Positions 29,564-40,140 of a stretch of DNA of 64,000 bases are shown here, piece after piece. Source of the stretch: Bilabrum cf. latius (Eukaryota > Bigyra: Bicosoecida > Bigyra > Bicosoecida); NCBI GenBank assembly GCA_965178125.1, contig OZ237740.1, forward strand, positions 992,001-1,056,000, given 5' to 3'. The translations under genes and the position numbers were made by a program. A model generated the notes under the pieces. It ran no database searches. It was not told the origin of the DNA and saw only the letters and a program-made list of their open reading frames with translations. Positions within the stretch are counted from its first letter, which is position 1. Each line of letters opens with the position of its first letter.

Positions 29564-32500
29564 ATGGAGGTTCCAACCAGGATCGAGCAGGTCCTTACCC
29601 CCCGGGTTCGCTTTTCCTTGAGTGAAGAGGAGGATGTTGACCTTAAGCTAAAATACGACAAGGGTTTGCGTTCCTATGCACGCTCCTTGGGCTTCGTGAG
29701 TTCTGGATCCGGGAAATATGCCCATGTATACTCTGTTCTCGTTTGAATCTAACAATGCCCGTTGCCTGAGCCGCATGCAAACGCAGAGTAGCAAGACGCC
29801 GCTCGGTCTGCCGGAACCAGAATCTAGGGAGGCTAAGGCGTAGGATATAGGAGATGATGACGAAGACGAGGATGAGGACGAGGCTGGCGATGGCCAGGAC
29901 GCGAAGAAGTCGAAAGACAAGGATGAGCCAGGCCCCGTTCAGCTCACCAAGGATTCCGAATCCTATGGACAACAAAAAATAGCTGATGTCATCGCAAAGT
30001 GGGAGAGGCGGCTTGCTCTTGAAGGGCGCTGGGCCGAAGACTAGGAGGACGCCGACTACGATGGAGCGAGCTCGGTGGCTCAGAGCAGCGTGGCTTCGAC
30101 TGGATCTCCGGGCAATCGGAGCTTTGGCGGTGCCGACCTCGACGCGAGCAATCTACCGGAGCCGGGCGAAGACGCCGCGCCCGCCTCGGGTGGCGAGCCC
30201 AGTTCTAAGCCGAGGCGGGGCCCGAAGCCCAACACCGAGGAGTGGTACGAGAACGACGACGGCTTTGTGATGGAGGAGGACGAGCGGCCCGACATCGCCT
30301 ACATGCTCAAGCAGCTGCTGCTGAAGGGAAGCTCCGTCGTAGCGTACGCGGACAGGCTCGTGGATTTCGAGGCGCAGGAGGGTGGCAGCGAGGAGGGTGC
30401 ACTGCACGGTAGCGCGCTCGCATCCGATGCGGGGGCGTAGGCAGAGAGCCCCAGCAAGAAGAAGCGCGGTCGACCAGCCGGCAGCAAGGACAAGGCGAAG
30501 CGAAGGAGCAAGAAGGACAAAGAGAGGGAAAAGCAAGGCGGTGATGGCGACGCACCCGCACGGTCTGGCTCGGTGGGTCACCTCGTGCCCTACTGGGACG
30601 ATGAGGACACGCCCATCTCAAGGATCAGGGACGAGATTGCCCGCCTGCGGGGGGGAGGGGCGCCCACCAACGCGGCGGGTGTCCCCCTGGGTCAGGGACG
30701 AGATCAGGGTGGGGGGAGCGGCGGCGTGGGCGAGTCCTTGACAGCGCCTGCTGGCGGTGCCACCGCAGCGTCTAACAGCAGCAGCAGCAGCAGCAGCAGC
30801 AGTACCGGCGGCGGAATGGAGGGGACAGCCGAGAACGGACTCGGGATCGGTGCGAGCCAGATGCCAATGGAGTAGGTAGGCAACTCGCCTGAGGAGCAGC
30901 TGAGGGGTAAGGCGGCTCCGAAGAAGCGGAAGAAGAAGAAGAAAGCCAAGCGGCTGGCACCAACGCTGCTCACCAGCGCGGATACCTCAGCCGGGGCCGC
31001 CTCAGGTGCTGGTGGTGGCAATGGGGCCCAGGAGCAGGCGCAAGGCAGCAATGGCGAGGGCAGTCCGTCCGCTGGCATGAAGCGAGCTCGGTCTGAAGCA
31101 GGCGATGGCACGATCGAAGGCTTCGGGATACTCGATGATGACACGGAACAAGGCGGCCAGAACGCGATGGAGGACGGGGACGGTGATGGGGCGGGGGCGG
31201 ATAGCGACGTTGAGGTCGTGCACAAGTCATCGTCGAAATCATCGTCGTCAGGCGGGAGCAGAGGGCAGTCTGCACCTCCTGCGAAGAAGCGCCGCAAGGG
31301 TTCCACGTCGTCCGCATCGTCTGACAGTCAGGCAAAAAAAATGCCGGCGCCATCTAGTGGGGCAGGCCCCTCCTCCTCCTCGTCCTCTTCCTCGTCCTCG
31401 TCGGGCGGCAGCGGCCGCGGTGGTGGCAGCAGGAGCAAAGGCACAAGTCCTAAGGCGAGCGATTCGCCCAAGCGGGCCTTGGGCGCCCCGGGGGTTACCT
31501 GCCTGCCCGACGATTGCCTGGCGTTTGCAGTTGCTGCTGCTGTCAGCCAGGCCGCTCCAGCCGGCAGCGACCCCATCAAAGTAATCTGGGACACCGTCCG
31601 GTCCATTCCTGTGTTCCTCACGGCGCTCACGGGGCGGCTGAGCAGCCCCCCCGAGGAGACAGAGGGCTCCGACGTGGTGCTGGCCCAGCAGTCCGACATC
31701 GCGACTATCCAGCAGATGCTGGGATACATACAGAGCGAGCGGGGCGCCGTGGGATACCCGCCGATCCTGGAGCTGCCCGCCGACCAGAGCACGTGGGTGC
31801 AGCAGGGAACAGCGGATGCCCAGCGGCTCGAGGCGGTGACCCGCACCCGATCCCAGCCAGAGCTGGCGAGCGACCGAGCCACCCACGAGGAGTGGCACTA
31901 CAGGCTGGACTTCGTGGTGGGGCCGTGCACGGAGTGGGCGAGGAACGCCGGCATGGACATCCAGATGGACGTAGACAAGGGGGGCTCGTCGGGACTGCCA
32001 CCGCCACGCTCGCAGACGGCGGCGTGGCTCTCTTTCGTGATGCTCTTTGGGTGCCACTGCTCCCCCCTCCAGTCCGTGCGACACGTCACGCGCAGCCTGC
32101 TGGGACACGAAGCGCACTCGTCGATCGACGCAGCCGCTAAACTGGAGGAGGGTCTGCTGTCCGCCATCGCGCAGCTGCCGGACAAGAGCGTCCTGCAGCT
32201 CCCGCTGAAGCAGAGAGACCACAGCGCCATCCCCCCGGCTACCGCCGGTGCCATCGCTCGCGTGTATGTCTGCTGGCAGCAGGCCGCATCCAGCGGGGCT
32301 GCCTACCGCAAGCAACTCAGTCTCGCAGACCGGAAGGCGCTGGCGCCAATCTACTGCGCCAAGTGCCTGCCCGGGCAGCCAAGCCAGCTGTTTGCGCTTG
32401 ACATCGTGCGCGGGCTGGGGTTTTCGGACGGCGGGGGTGCGATCGTTGGCGGCTCTGGCAATGCGGCTGCTGTCAAGGCCGTGCTGATGGGGCTGCGGCC

Positions 32501-32675
32501 GAGCGGGTACGTGCAGCGGGTGGTGCTGGAGCAGCTTGCGCAACGATTGGCCACGGGAATCGGCGGGGGCGTGAACCCTGCCGACGTGATTCATTGCGCT
32601 ACCGCGCTGAAGCAAAGCGCAGGGCGAGCCGGTGGGGACGGGCGGGGTTCTGCCAGCGGCGGGGGGTCTTCCTGA
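29564..32675 (+). CDS. Large low-complexity, Lys-rich nuclear-type protein
   Basis: Exons 29564-29695 and 29787-32675 give about 1006 residues, ending in TGA, with TAG at 29841, 30042, 30438 and 30873. The sequence has acidic tracts, basic clusters resembling nuclear localisation signals (KKKRGRPAGSKDKAKRRSKK, PKKRKKKKKAKR), poly-Ser runs and a more ordered C-terminal 400 residues. The arrangement of a short RVRFSL-type N-terminus, an acidic centre with EEWYENDDGF and a Lys-rich middle faintly recalls ubinuclein/HPC2 histone-chaperone subunits. I cannot confirm that, so no symbol is given. It follows DHX37 on the same strand, 201 bp after its stop. Confidence 0.7.
29696..29786 (+). other. Intron of the low-complexity nuclear-type protein gene
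   Basis: 91 bp with consensus donor GTGAGT and acceptor ACGCAG. Both flanks are phase 0 but in different genomic frames, so the intron is needed to link the ATG exon to the long frame. Confidence 0.75.
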
Positions 32676-32784
32676 GACGGAGCGATGCCGCGGCGCCGAC
32701 CACTGCGTGATTTTCATTGCGAGCATACACATAATGCTTACGCTATCGGAGCGCCGCCCCCTTGAGACAATTATTGTACATACC

Positions 32785-34458
32785 ATGCTCGGATTTTTGC
32801 TGGCAGCGATGGTTTGTTGTGGCAGCAGCAGTGGTCAGGCTCTCCCCACTCTAGCAGTCATCGGGGAGCCCGAAATCGTATGGAACCAGTCGAGAGACGC
32901 GTGCCCGGGCTTCAACAGGTTTGGCCACGTTGGCGAATAGCCAGATTCGATGTTTGCAGCATGGTACAATCCTACTCAGAACCAAAGCTACATCATCGCG
33001 TCTACTTCCTGGGGCACGTACGCTTCCGTTGGAAAACGGCTGGATGAGCTACACCACGACTGCAGCGACTAGGTGTACAAGGCATAGAATCTCACTTAGC
33101 CGTGGACATATCTGAACCACCAGTGGCTGCAGGCGGTCAGAGTAAGACCCGATGGGACCGGCGCAGCTCTAATTCACAACGAGTTTCACGCCGAGCAGGC
33201 TCCTCACAACCTGTCGTGGTGCACCCACAACAGGACCGATAACCCCAACCATGAATGCATCTAGTGGTCTTCGGATTTAGGGGCGACAATCAACGGGGGC
33301 GAGTCGTGGAATTGGACCGAAGCTCCGCTGTTCGCGCTGCCTCGCTAGTACTTTTTGGACGCGCCCCAGGAGGGCTACGGGGCCATTGGACAGATCCTCG
33401 AGAAGGGAAACTTCCATTTTGGACACGTGTCTCGCATTTGCGCCGAAGGAACTGGCGCGTGCGCACCTGGCAGGGCTGGCGAAGGGATTTGCGCTTGGCG
33501 GGCCACAGACGTGAGCGATGCGTCCTCGTTCAGATTCTGGAATGGGAGTGCCTACTCGGTCTAGTCCATCAACCCATACGAGCAGCCAGTGCCCAAACCC
33601 AGCGATTTGGATGCGTACACCTGTCAGCCGCTGGATTTCGGGTACGATACCATGCATTTCTCGGCGCGACGCCTGGCGGGGGAGTGGGTGCCGAAGGACT
33701 GGCCCACCTACGTGGCGGCTGCCTGGCCCACCCCTGAGAATGGTGACACCGTGGCCATTTCTGCCCTCAGCGCCGGCGGAGATGAAGGCGAAGGCGCCTT
33801 CACGCGCTGGGAGCAGTGGCCACGCCTAAACCTCAGCGGGTGGTCAGACCCTCACACGCTAGCCGGGCTTGGCTCGTACATGTACCCGTCCCTGATCGAC
33901 CACGACTCGCCCTTCTCCCTCTCCGATTGGGCGAAGCGCACCGCCAGTAGTTCTGGTTCCAGCGCTGTGGACGCAGCCGCTTCGGACGGCCTATCCTACG
34001 GCCTAGTGGGAAATTCCTCCTTGTATCTATACGCGGTGTATCGCCGAGCCTACTGGGTCAGATTCCCTGTGGCTTGGATGCCGCCGGGAGTCAGCCCACC
34101 CACACCCCCTTACCCGCCGGTACCGCCCGTGAACGCAAGCTGCTAGCGATTACTCGTAGAAGGGGCTGGTGTGGCGGGCGTGAACGGCGTGTACGAGCAG
34201 ACTGGAGCATCTGCCTGGCAGCTGGACGCGGAGCACCAGCTGTACCGGGTGTGCGCGTCACCCCGGGGACAAGGCAGCCGGAGGGAGACACCAGAGTGTC
34301 ACTGGACCATGGCGCACCAGGGGCACCCGCCTGAGTACTATCAAGCCGAATTAGTCGCGGGCAAGAGCTAGGCCGGGAAAGTGCCTGGTCAGGGCTGGAG
34401 CCCCATGGGAGGGGTGTTTCCGGTACCGACCGTTTCCTGCGCGACAGAGGGCGAGTGA
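32785..34458 (+). CDS. Secreted beta-propeller glycosidase/sialidase-like protein
   Basis: 557 codons from ATG 32785 to TGA 34456. Nine TAG codons are in frame (32938, 33070, 33085, 33097, 33262, 33346, 33562, 34144, 34369), three of them within 30 bp. The ATG opens a signal peptide (MLGFLLAAMVCCGSSSGQA). The body contains repeated features of five-bladed-propeller carbohydrate enzymes: HNEFHAEQAPHNLSWC, WSSDLGATINGGESW, EGYGAIGQI, HFGHVSRI and ICAWRATDVSDASSFRFWNG. Many N-glycosylation sequons and paired cysteines fit secretion. Two enzyme-like secreted proteins (this one and the FGE-like gene at 19-22 kb) lie in the window. The exact activity is not deducible. Confidence 0.7.
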
Positions 34459-34754
34459 TCAGACGCCGGGATATTTTCCTTGAAAATTTGATCATGCATG
34501 AAGAGCTAAAGTTTGGTTCATTGAAGACGTGAGCAAACAACGCGCCCGTCCCGCCCCCTGCAATGTCTGCAAGCGATACCTGGGCCGCGTAGAACGACAG
34601 AACTTCCGCAAATCACGCCACCTGGGAGTTGTTTGGAGTACCTCCGTGAGGGCAAATCGAGTAAGGATACTCATCCCTCCGTGGCCCCAGCCGACGAGAT
34701 GGAGACTCGGAGCCGATACCGACGGGCGACGTGGCACCACATTTGGACGACCAC
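34459..34754. other. Intergenic region
   Basis: About 296 bp between the propeller gene and the F-box gene. The frame used by the F-box exon is closed by TAA at 34662, which supports the ATG at 34755. Nothing else recognised. Confidence 0.4.
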
Positions 34755-36900
34755 ATGGCGACAGGTGGCCCGCTTGGACACATTCCTCACGAATCTGCAG
34801 CCCATGTATTGAGTTTTCTTCCAGCTGAGGAGCTTGCACGCGCCGTTAGTGGCCAGCTAATATTCAGAATTCTGTCACGGTGCGGAATGTCTTTTTACAT
34901 CCTCTCTTTTTCGTCGTTCCGTTCGCTTACTGCAGTCAGAAGTTAGCAAGACTTTCCGCGGAGTATCAAGGCAGGAGGAGCTGTGGAGAGGTCTTGCTCA
35001 CAGCACATTTGCACCTGGCCTCTGGAAGTATATTGATCGGAGCTCGCGGGTGTTTGAGCCCAGGGCCGGCTGGCGCACCGTTTTCAGCAGGACGCAGTCC
35101 TTATTGCGGGACCAGTCGCAGCACAAGGCGTCAGCGAGGAGAGTATGCAGCCCAGGGGTATCAAGTCTCGGGTAGGGAGCCGTGTTTGGATGCTCACTGT
35201 ACTCGTGCGGGGTTGCCACCTCGCGGCTGGCCACCTCCAAGCCTGGGATGGACGACGACCTTTTCCTGGCAGCGACGGGGTCCGGCACAATCGCAGTTGT
35301 CTCTTCGTCTGGGGCATCCGTTGATCTCAACAATCCGGCGCACCACGGCCAGGGTGACGGCATCCTCGGGTTCGATGCCGACCCTCGAACTGGCGTGATC
35401 GTCACGGGTTCCTTCAATGGCGCAGTGAACGTAATGTCTGTGAATTTCCGGGAGCACCACAGCTTGAGCGAGACGCCTGTCCGCACGCTGCGGAAAATGC
35501 TCGCGCGGCGCGGGGCAAGCGCAGCCGGCTGCATCGAGAAGTCGGACATCGTCAAGCGGGTGCGAGCAACTGGCGCCTGTCCCCTGATCCGGCTGGAGGC
35601 GACACTTCCCCGGCATGGAGCCACTGTGGTGAGCACTTCGATATGCGGCAGGATGTTTGCCACGGGGAGCAACGACGGCACGGCAAAGATAGGCAGGATG
35701 GACCCGTCCGTCCTGTACAGGTTTCAAGACCCCCCCGAGGAGGACGGGGGTGAGGAGGGGCGGAAGAGAGAGGGCGTTGGGAAGGCGGCAGGAGCGGGGT
35801 TGGGGGCATCGGCTGCGAGCGGGAAGCACGATAGATCCCCAGGAGCCTCCGGCAGCAAGCGGGCGGAGATCGTGCGCACGATCGATCCGCAGGTGAGCGC
35901 CAGCAGCACCGAGGCAGGCGCCGCTGCCGATGGGGAGTCACCGGCGATTGACGTGGTATTTTTGCAGAAAACCGTCATGCACACGGGCGACAAGGCCTCG
36001 TTCCTGAAGAGGTACGACGTGGAGACGGGTGCGCTGCTGCAGTCCTGGGACACCGCGCACGGGTGGGTCTGGTCGGTGTGTCCCACCGAGACCACGTACA
36101 GAGAGTTCGAGGATCCCCCAGAGGACTGCAGAGTGGTGCTGACGGGAGGCACGGACGCTGTAGTGCGCGTGTGGGACTCGCGCGTGTCCGTGCGGCACAG
36201 CCTTGAGGCTGCTAGGAGCGCTGGCCTGGACCGTGTCGCCAGCCGGCCAGTCACCCAGCTGAGGCTGAGTTCTGGTTCCCAGGCACCCGTCGCCGGCATG
36301 CAGGTTTGCTGGAGCAAGAACACTGTGTATGCGGCCTCGTTCGACGGGAATCTGCACGTGCTGGACGTGAGGGCTCCCGGTAGCTGCGTGCCCTCTGTCG
36401 CGGAGGAGTGGTGGGGGTATGAACGACCGAGCGCGTCGGGGAAGGCGCCAGCAGAGTCTGCAGCGACGGGTAGCGCACCGGCCACTGGCTAGAGCAGTGG
36501 GAGCAGCGTAGCTGGCATGTCTACCAGTGGATCATCATCAGCGGCGGCAATGGCAATGGGCGGCCCAGCGGGGGGTTCAGCTGCGATGCGAGCAGCATGC
36601 AGCGAGCCAGGTGCTGGTGCTGTTGAAGATGTGACTCTGAGTCCCCTGTACAAGCTTCAGGGGGTTCCCTTGCCCGCAGCAACCCGGCAGCTCCTGATCC
36701 AGCAGCTGGGTGTGCCCAACGAGAGGCTGTGTAGGGTGGGCGTGTCGCCACGGTCGGTTGCGGTCGGCAGCTTCGACGGCAGGGTGCACCTGTTTACGTA
36801 CGGCAGCAACTTGTGGGAGCACAGCACCCTGGACGATGAGGCGAGGGAGAGGGTGGCGGACTAGGACAGAGTGGATAGAGATGGAGATGGGGACAGGTGA
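34755..36900 (+). CDS. F-box/WD40-repeat protein
   Basis: Exons 34755-34844 and 34936-36900 give about 684 residues with TAG at 35173, 36490 and 36862, ending in TGA 36898. Exon 1 encodes the start of an F-box (IPHESAAHVLSFLPAEELAR). Exon 2 continues it with SEVSKTFRGVSRQEELWRGL and the typical post-F-box pattern WKYIDRSSRVF...GWRTVFSR. WD40-like repeats follow: GSGTIAVVSSSGASVDL, GVIVTGSFNGAVNVM, GRMFATGSNDGTAKI, RVVLTGGTDAVVRVWDSR and VYAASFDGNLHVLDVRA. A final repeat with SVAVGSFDGRVHLFTYGS lies beyond the TAG at 36490. F-box/WD40 proteins are substrate receptors of SCF ubiquitin ligases. The convergent neighbour ends 91 bp away. Confidence 0.85.
34845..34935 (+). other. Intron of the F-box/WD40 gene
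   Basis: 91 bp, donor GTTAGT (weaker than the GTGAG donors elsewhere) and acceptor CTGCAG. Splicing joins the two halves of the F-box in phase 0. Confidence 0.75.
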
Positions 36901-36990
36901 CCTGTGTGGTCGTGGACATTTAGTCTTGGTGTGTGCGTGGCAAGTATCCAACAAAGCAAGGCAGCCTCATCGCATTCGTATTAACTCCAT

Positions 36991-37989
36991 TCATGTACCT
37001 GCGTCACCCACCGATTCTGCCCCCGCCGCATTATCCCTCGGCTTGACCACGAAGCAGCCCGTCTCCTCCTCCCACGACTTGGTCTGCACATCCCTCCCTG
37101 CCCCAGCCCCTGCCAGCCCGCCGCGGATATCGCCGGCCGTCGAGCCCAGGGCGATGGCTCCTGCTCGCCCCAAGGCGATGCTCTCGTGCATGGCTCGCAC
37201 CGCCTCATCGTCCTCGTCATCCGAGCTGTCGGACCCCGTCCCAGCCGGGTTGAGCTGGGTCACCGCAGCGATGTCGTCCCGCAGAGCCTGCGCCTTCCTG
37301 CGCTGCTCCAACGTGAGTCGCTTGTAGGTGCCAGGAGCACGAGCAGGAGGAGGCCTCTCTCCGAAGCCCAGCAAGCGGGCCTCGCCGGCATCGGCGGCGC
37401 CGCGCCCCTGCTTGCGGCGCAGCAGCTAAGGCTCGGGGTTGAAGCCGCCAAAGTTGCTGCCAGCCAGCACGCCACCCCCGCTTGTGTAAAAGCCTGGCTC
37501 GTACTCTGCTGCAGCAAGCAGTTTATCTCCTGGCTTGGCCTCTCCAATCCCATTTCGCACTGTTGAGCGATCAGCAAAATCGATTCTACGCTTTCTGCCC
37601 ATCTCCAGACCAATATCTCGCTCACCGTGCTCCGCATATCTCGCAACGTTCCCATCGGAATCCAGCGGTTTCGATTTGCAACCTAATGTTGCACCGCACG
37701 CAAACTCTGATTCGCTCGACGACTTCGCGTTGAATTTTCCCGAGTGCACTCGTTCCGGCCTGCGCCGCGCGCCTGCCGCGAGTGTGGCTGCCACGTCTGC
37801 TTCTGTCCTACCACCGATTCCCCCCTATCGTGGCTCCTACGGCAATACCGGGAGGACCCGTTTGCTTGGTCGCCACTCACCAGCACCATGAAGGATGGGT
37901 GCGGACCCCCTGCTTTGCTACACAGCTCGCTTCTACCTTCTGAATGCTACATCCCCGCCTTTTTCTCCAATTCCGAGAGCAATTGACAT
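36991..37989 (-). CDS. Hydrophilic protein with acidic/Ser patch, unknown function
   Basis: The frame runs from ATG 37989 to TGA 36991 (332 codons unspliced), with TAG at 37933, 37918 and 37426, plus 37837 and 37825 inside a possible intron. Features are a basic KRRIDFADRS segment, a Gly/Phe segment (YEPGFYTSGGGVLAGSNFGG), TYKRLTLEQRRKAQALRDDI and an acidic SDSSDDEDDEAVRAMHESI. Composition suggests a nuclear or RNA-associated protein, but no family is recognised. A GTGAGT donor and an ACAG acceptor bound 37803-37880 (78 bp, in frame). Removing it would give 306 residues and delete two TAG codons. The first 30 codons could be leader if the true start is internal. Confidence 0.55.
37803..37880 (-). 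other. Candidate in-frame intron (78 bp)
   Basis: Consensus GTGAGT donor and GGACAG acceptor on the minus strand. Because 78 is divisible by three, reading frame cannot decide between intron and coding insert. Confidence 0.45.
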
Positions 37990-38102
37990 ATTAATACCGC
38001 TAAAACACCTTTATTTCAGGATAATTGCCGATTATTGTCGTAAAATTGGCACATGAAGAATCATTCCGTTGGCAACTCGGAGCTGCAAAGGTATCCGAAA
38101 CC

Positions 38103-38409
38103 TGCGGTAGTCACGCCCCGCTCTCCACCAGTCATACGATCGCTCGCTACCCTGCGGCTCGGTACGACCATAGCACAACTCACCCATCCCACGCCTCGTC
38201 TTCCCTCTTCGAGGCCACGTCTCACTACTTGGGCACGCCTTGCTGCGGCAACGCCCCTGCGCCCAACCACTGCTCCTGCAGCCTCTCCTGAGGCTCTGCT
38301 CGTCGATAGGACTCTATTCCGTGGCGCTATGGTAATCGGTGTTTGTTCCTTGGGGAAGCTGTACCTCAGCCCCGGTTGGGACCTTGCAGGTCGCAACCCA
38401 TAGATCCAA
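38103..38409 (+). repeat. 307-bp exact direct repeat, copy 1
   Basis: Identical, by eye and without gaps, to 39532-39838 (constant offset 1429 bp). Starts TGCGG and ends GATCCAA. Similarity to a known element was not recognised. Confidence 0.95.
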
Positions 38410-39412
38410 ACACCTGGGCCCCCGTTGGGCGGCATCCACAGAAAAGAAAAAATAGGCGGGCTCCCCCTGGTCGGAGCCTACCCTGAGCATGTATCTCGCT
38501 CACGGCAAACCTCTCCGTCAAGATCCCACGCCGTCCCCGCTTGCGCATTGGCATAAGCCTCCGTCGCTCCTGGAGACCCTTGACATCTGATCCCTCACCG
38601 CTCGCGGCACCGACAGGACGCCAACCCACCCCCGACATTATGACTCTCTGGCCAGACCACCGAACACGGTGGGTGCTTTACTAACCGCCCTTATAGGATT
38701 TGTCGTCCCACAAAGGGGTAGCAGGCTGCGTCCTGCGAAATGCCCCGCTGTCCGCAGGGGCCCCAAATGGGCCCCCGCGCCAGGCATCCCCTCTGGCTGC
38801 GCCGATTCACATCTACCCTATCAGTGCCTGTGGACCTATCCAATCGGGAGATGTGATTCGGGCTGATGACGACTGGAGTGAAATGCTAACCGATAGGTCC
38901 GGCGGGGACCTGTGGTACCCGCTGGCCTGGCCCTCACCAGCCCTGTTCCCTTCAGGTACTGGCATCGCACCTCCCCCGAGGACCTCACCACCGCTAGCAA
39001 GCCGCATCTAAAGATTGCGTGAGGCATCGCTACCTGCTAAACGGCTTTTGCTTGTCACAGCCTCTACTCCCCCATCACCACTTGGTTTCCCCCTCAATCA
39101 GTCGCTGCTGCTTCACCCGTTCGGGTGCCCGAGGGGCAGCCACCCCTGCCAAGGACACTCACCGTGAGGCCCGGGCAGCGGCTGCCACTCCGTTATATAC
39201 GGTTGTGGCGCTCCATCAATCGGCGTTGACCGGGTGCGGGTCGAGTCTGCACGTTGTCGTCCAGGAGCGTGGTTTGGGCGCGGTGTTGACAGCGCGGCGA
39301 GACCATCACGTGGTTCGACTACACGTCAGCTTGCCCCGAGGTGCCTCGCGAGAAGTAAGGGGAAAGAAAGTATCAAACAAGGGGGCGGGAAAGAAGGGGT
39401 TGCAAACCAAGA
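38410..39412. other. Gene-poor spacer between direct repeats
   Basis: About 1 kb of mixed sequence lying between the 307-bp repeat copies. Several short frames occur on both strands, but none has a recognisable domain. No terminal inverted repeat, transposase or reverse-transcriptase motif was seen. Confidence 0.4.
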
Positions 39413-39531
39413 AAAAGAAAAGAAAACGAGCAGGTCCCGAAGATGTGGTGGTAGTTCTCGGCTCCCAATCGCCCGATGGTTACAACCGGAACTGCAACGA
39501 CCCCACTATCTCATGCCTCACCAGTATACCA
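39413..39531 (+). repeat. 119-bp exact repeat, copy 1
   Basis: Identical to 42364-42482 (offset 2951). It abuts the second copy of the 307-bp repeat exactly at 39531/39532. Confidence 0.95.
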
Positions 39532-39838
39532 TGCGGTAGTCACGCCCCGCTCTCCACCAGTCATACGATCGCTCGCTACCCTGCGGCTCGGTACGACCAT
39601 AGCACAACTCACCCATCCCACGCCTCGTCTTCCCTCTTCGAGGCCACGTCTCACTACTTGGGCACGCCTTGCTGCGGCAACGCCCCTGCGCCCAACCACT
39701 GCTCCTGCAGCCTCTCCTGAGGCTCTGCTCGTCGATAGGACTCTATTCCGTGGCGCTATGGTAATCGGTGTTTGTTCCTTGGGGAAGCTGTACCTCAGCC
39801 CCGGTTGGGACCTTGCAGGTCGCAACCCATAGATCCAA
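39532..39838 (+). repeat. 307-bp exact direct repeat, copy 2
   Basis: Perfect copy of 38103-38409 in the same orientation. The flanks differ on both sides, with AAACC before copy 1 and AGTTG after copy 2, so no target-site duplication is evident. Confidence 0.95.
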
Positions 39839-40140
39839 GTTGGCCATGGTACAGCCCCGCTGGCTGCTGCAGACAGCGAACCACACCAATGCAAAACTTG
39901 GCCCGTTTCGCAGTTTGGTCTTTTAACGCGCATCAGACGACCAGTACTCTGTGCATTTACGAACTAGGGGAGGGGATGAAGAAACCGACAAGCGACAACC
40001 TAGTCGGGAAAGAAACACCTCCCCTGCGTGCCCGCCCTTCTCCAACCGTAGTTGAGGTGACGAGTGATCGCATGCACATAGTACTGGCTCCTGCTGTAGA
40101 CGCCCTTCATGGTTCCCCAATGAGGGGGAGTTGAAAGCTA

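Noticed and set aside
39019-39720. 233-codon plus-strand frame crossing the repeats
   Set aside because: It runs across two separate repeat modules with changing composition and no recognisable domain; likely chance.
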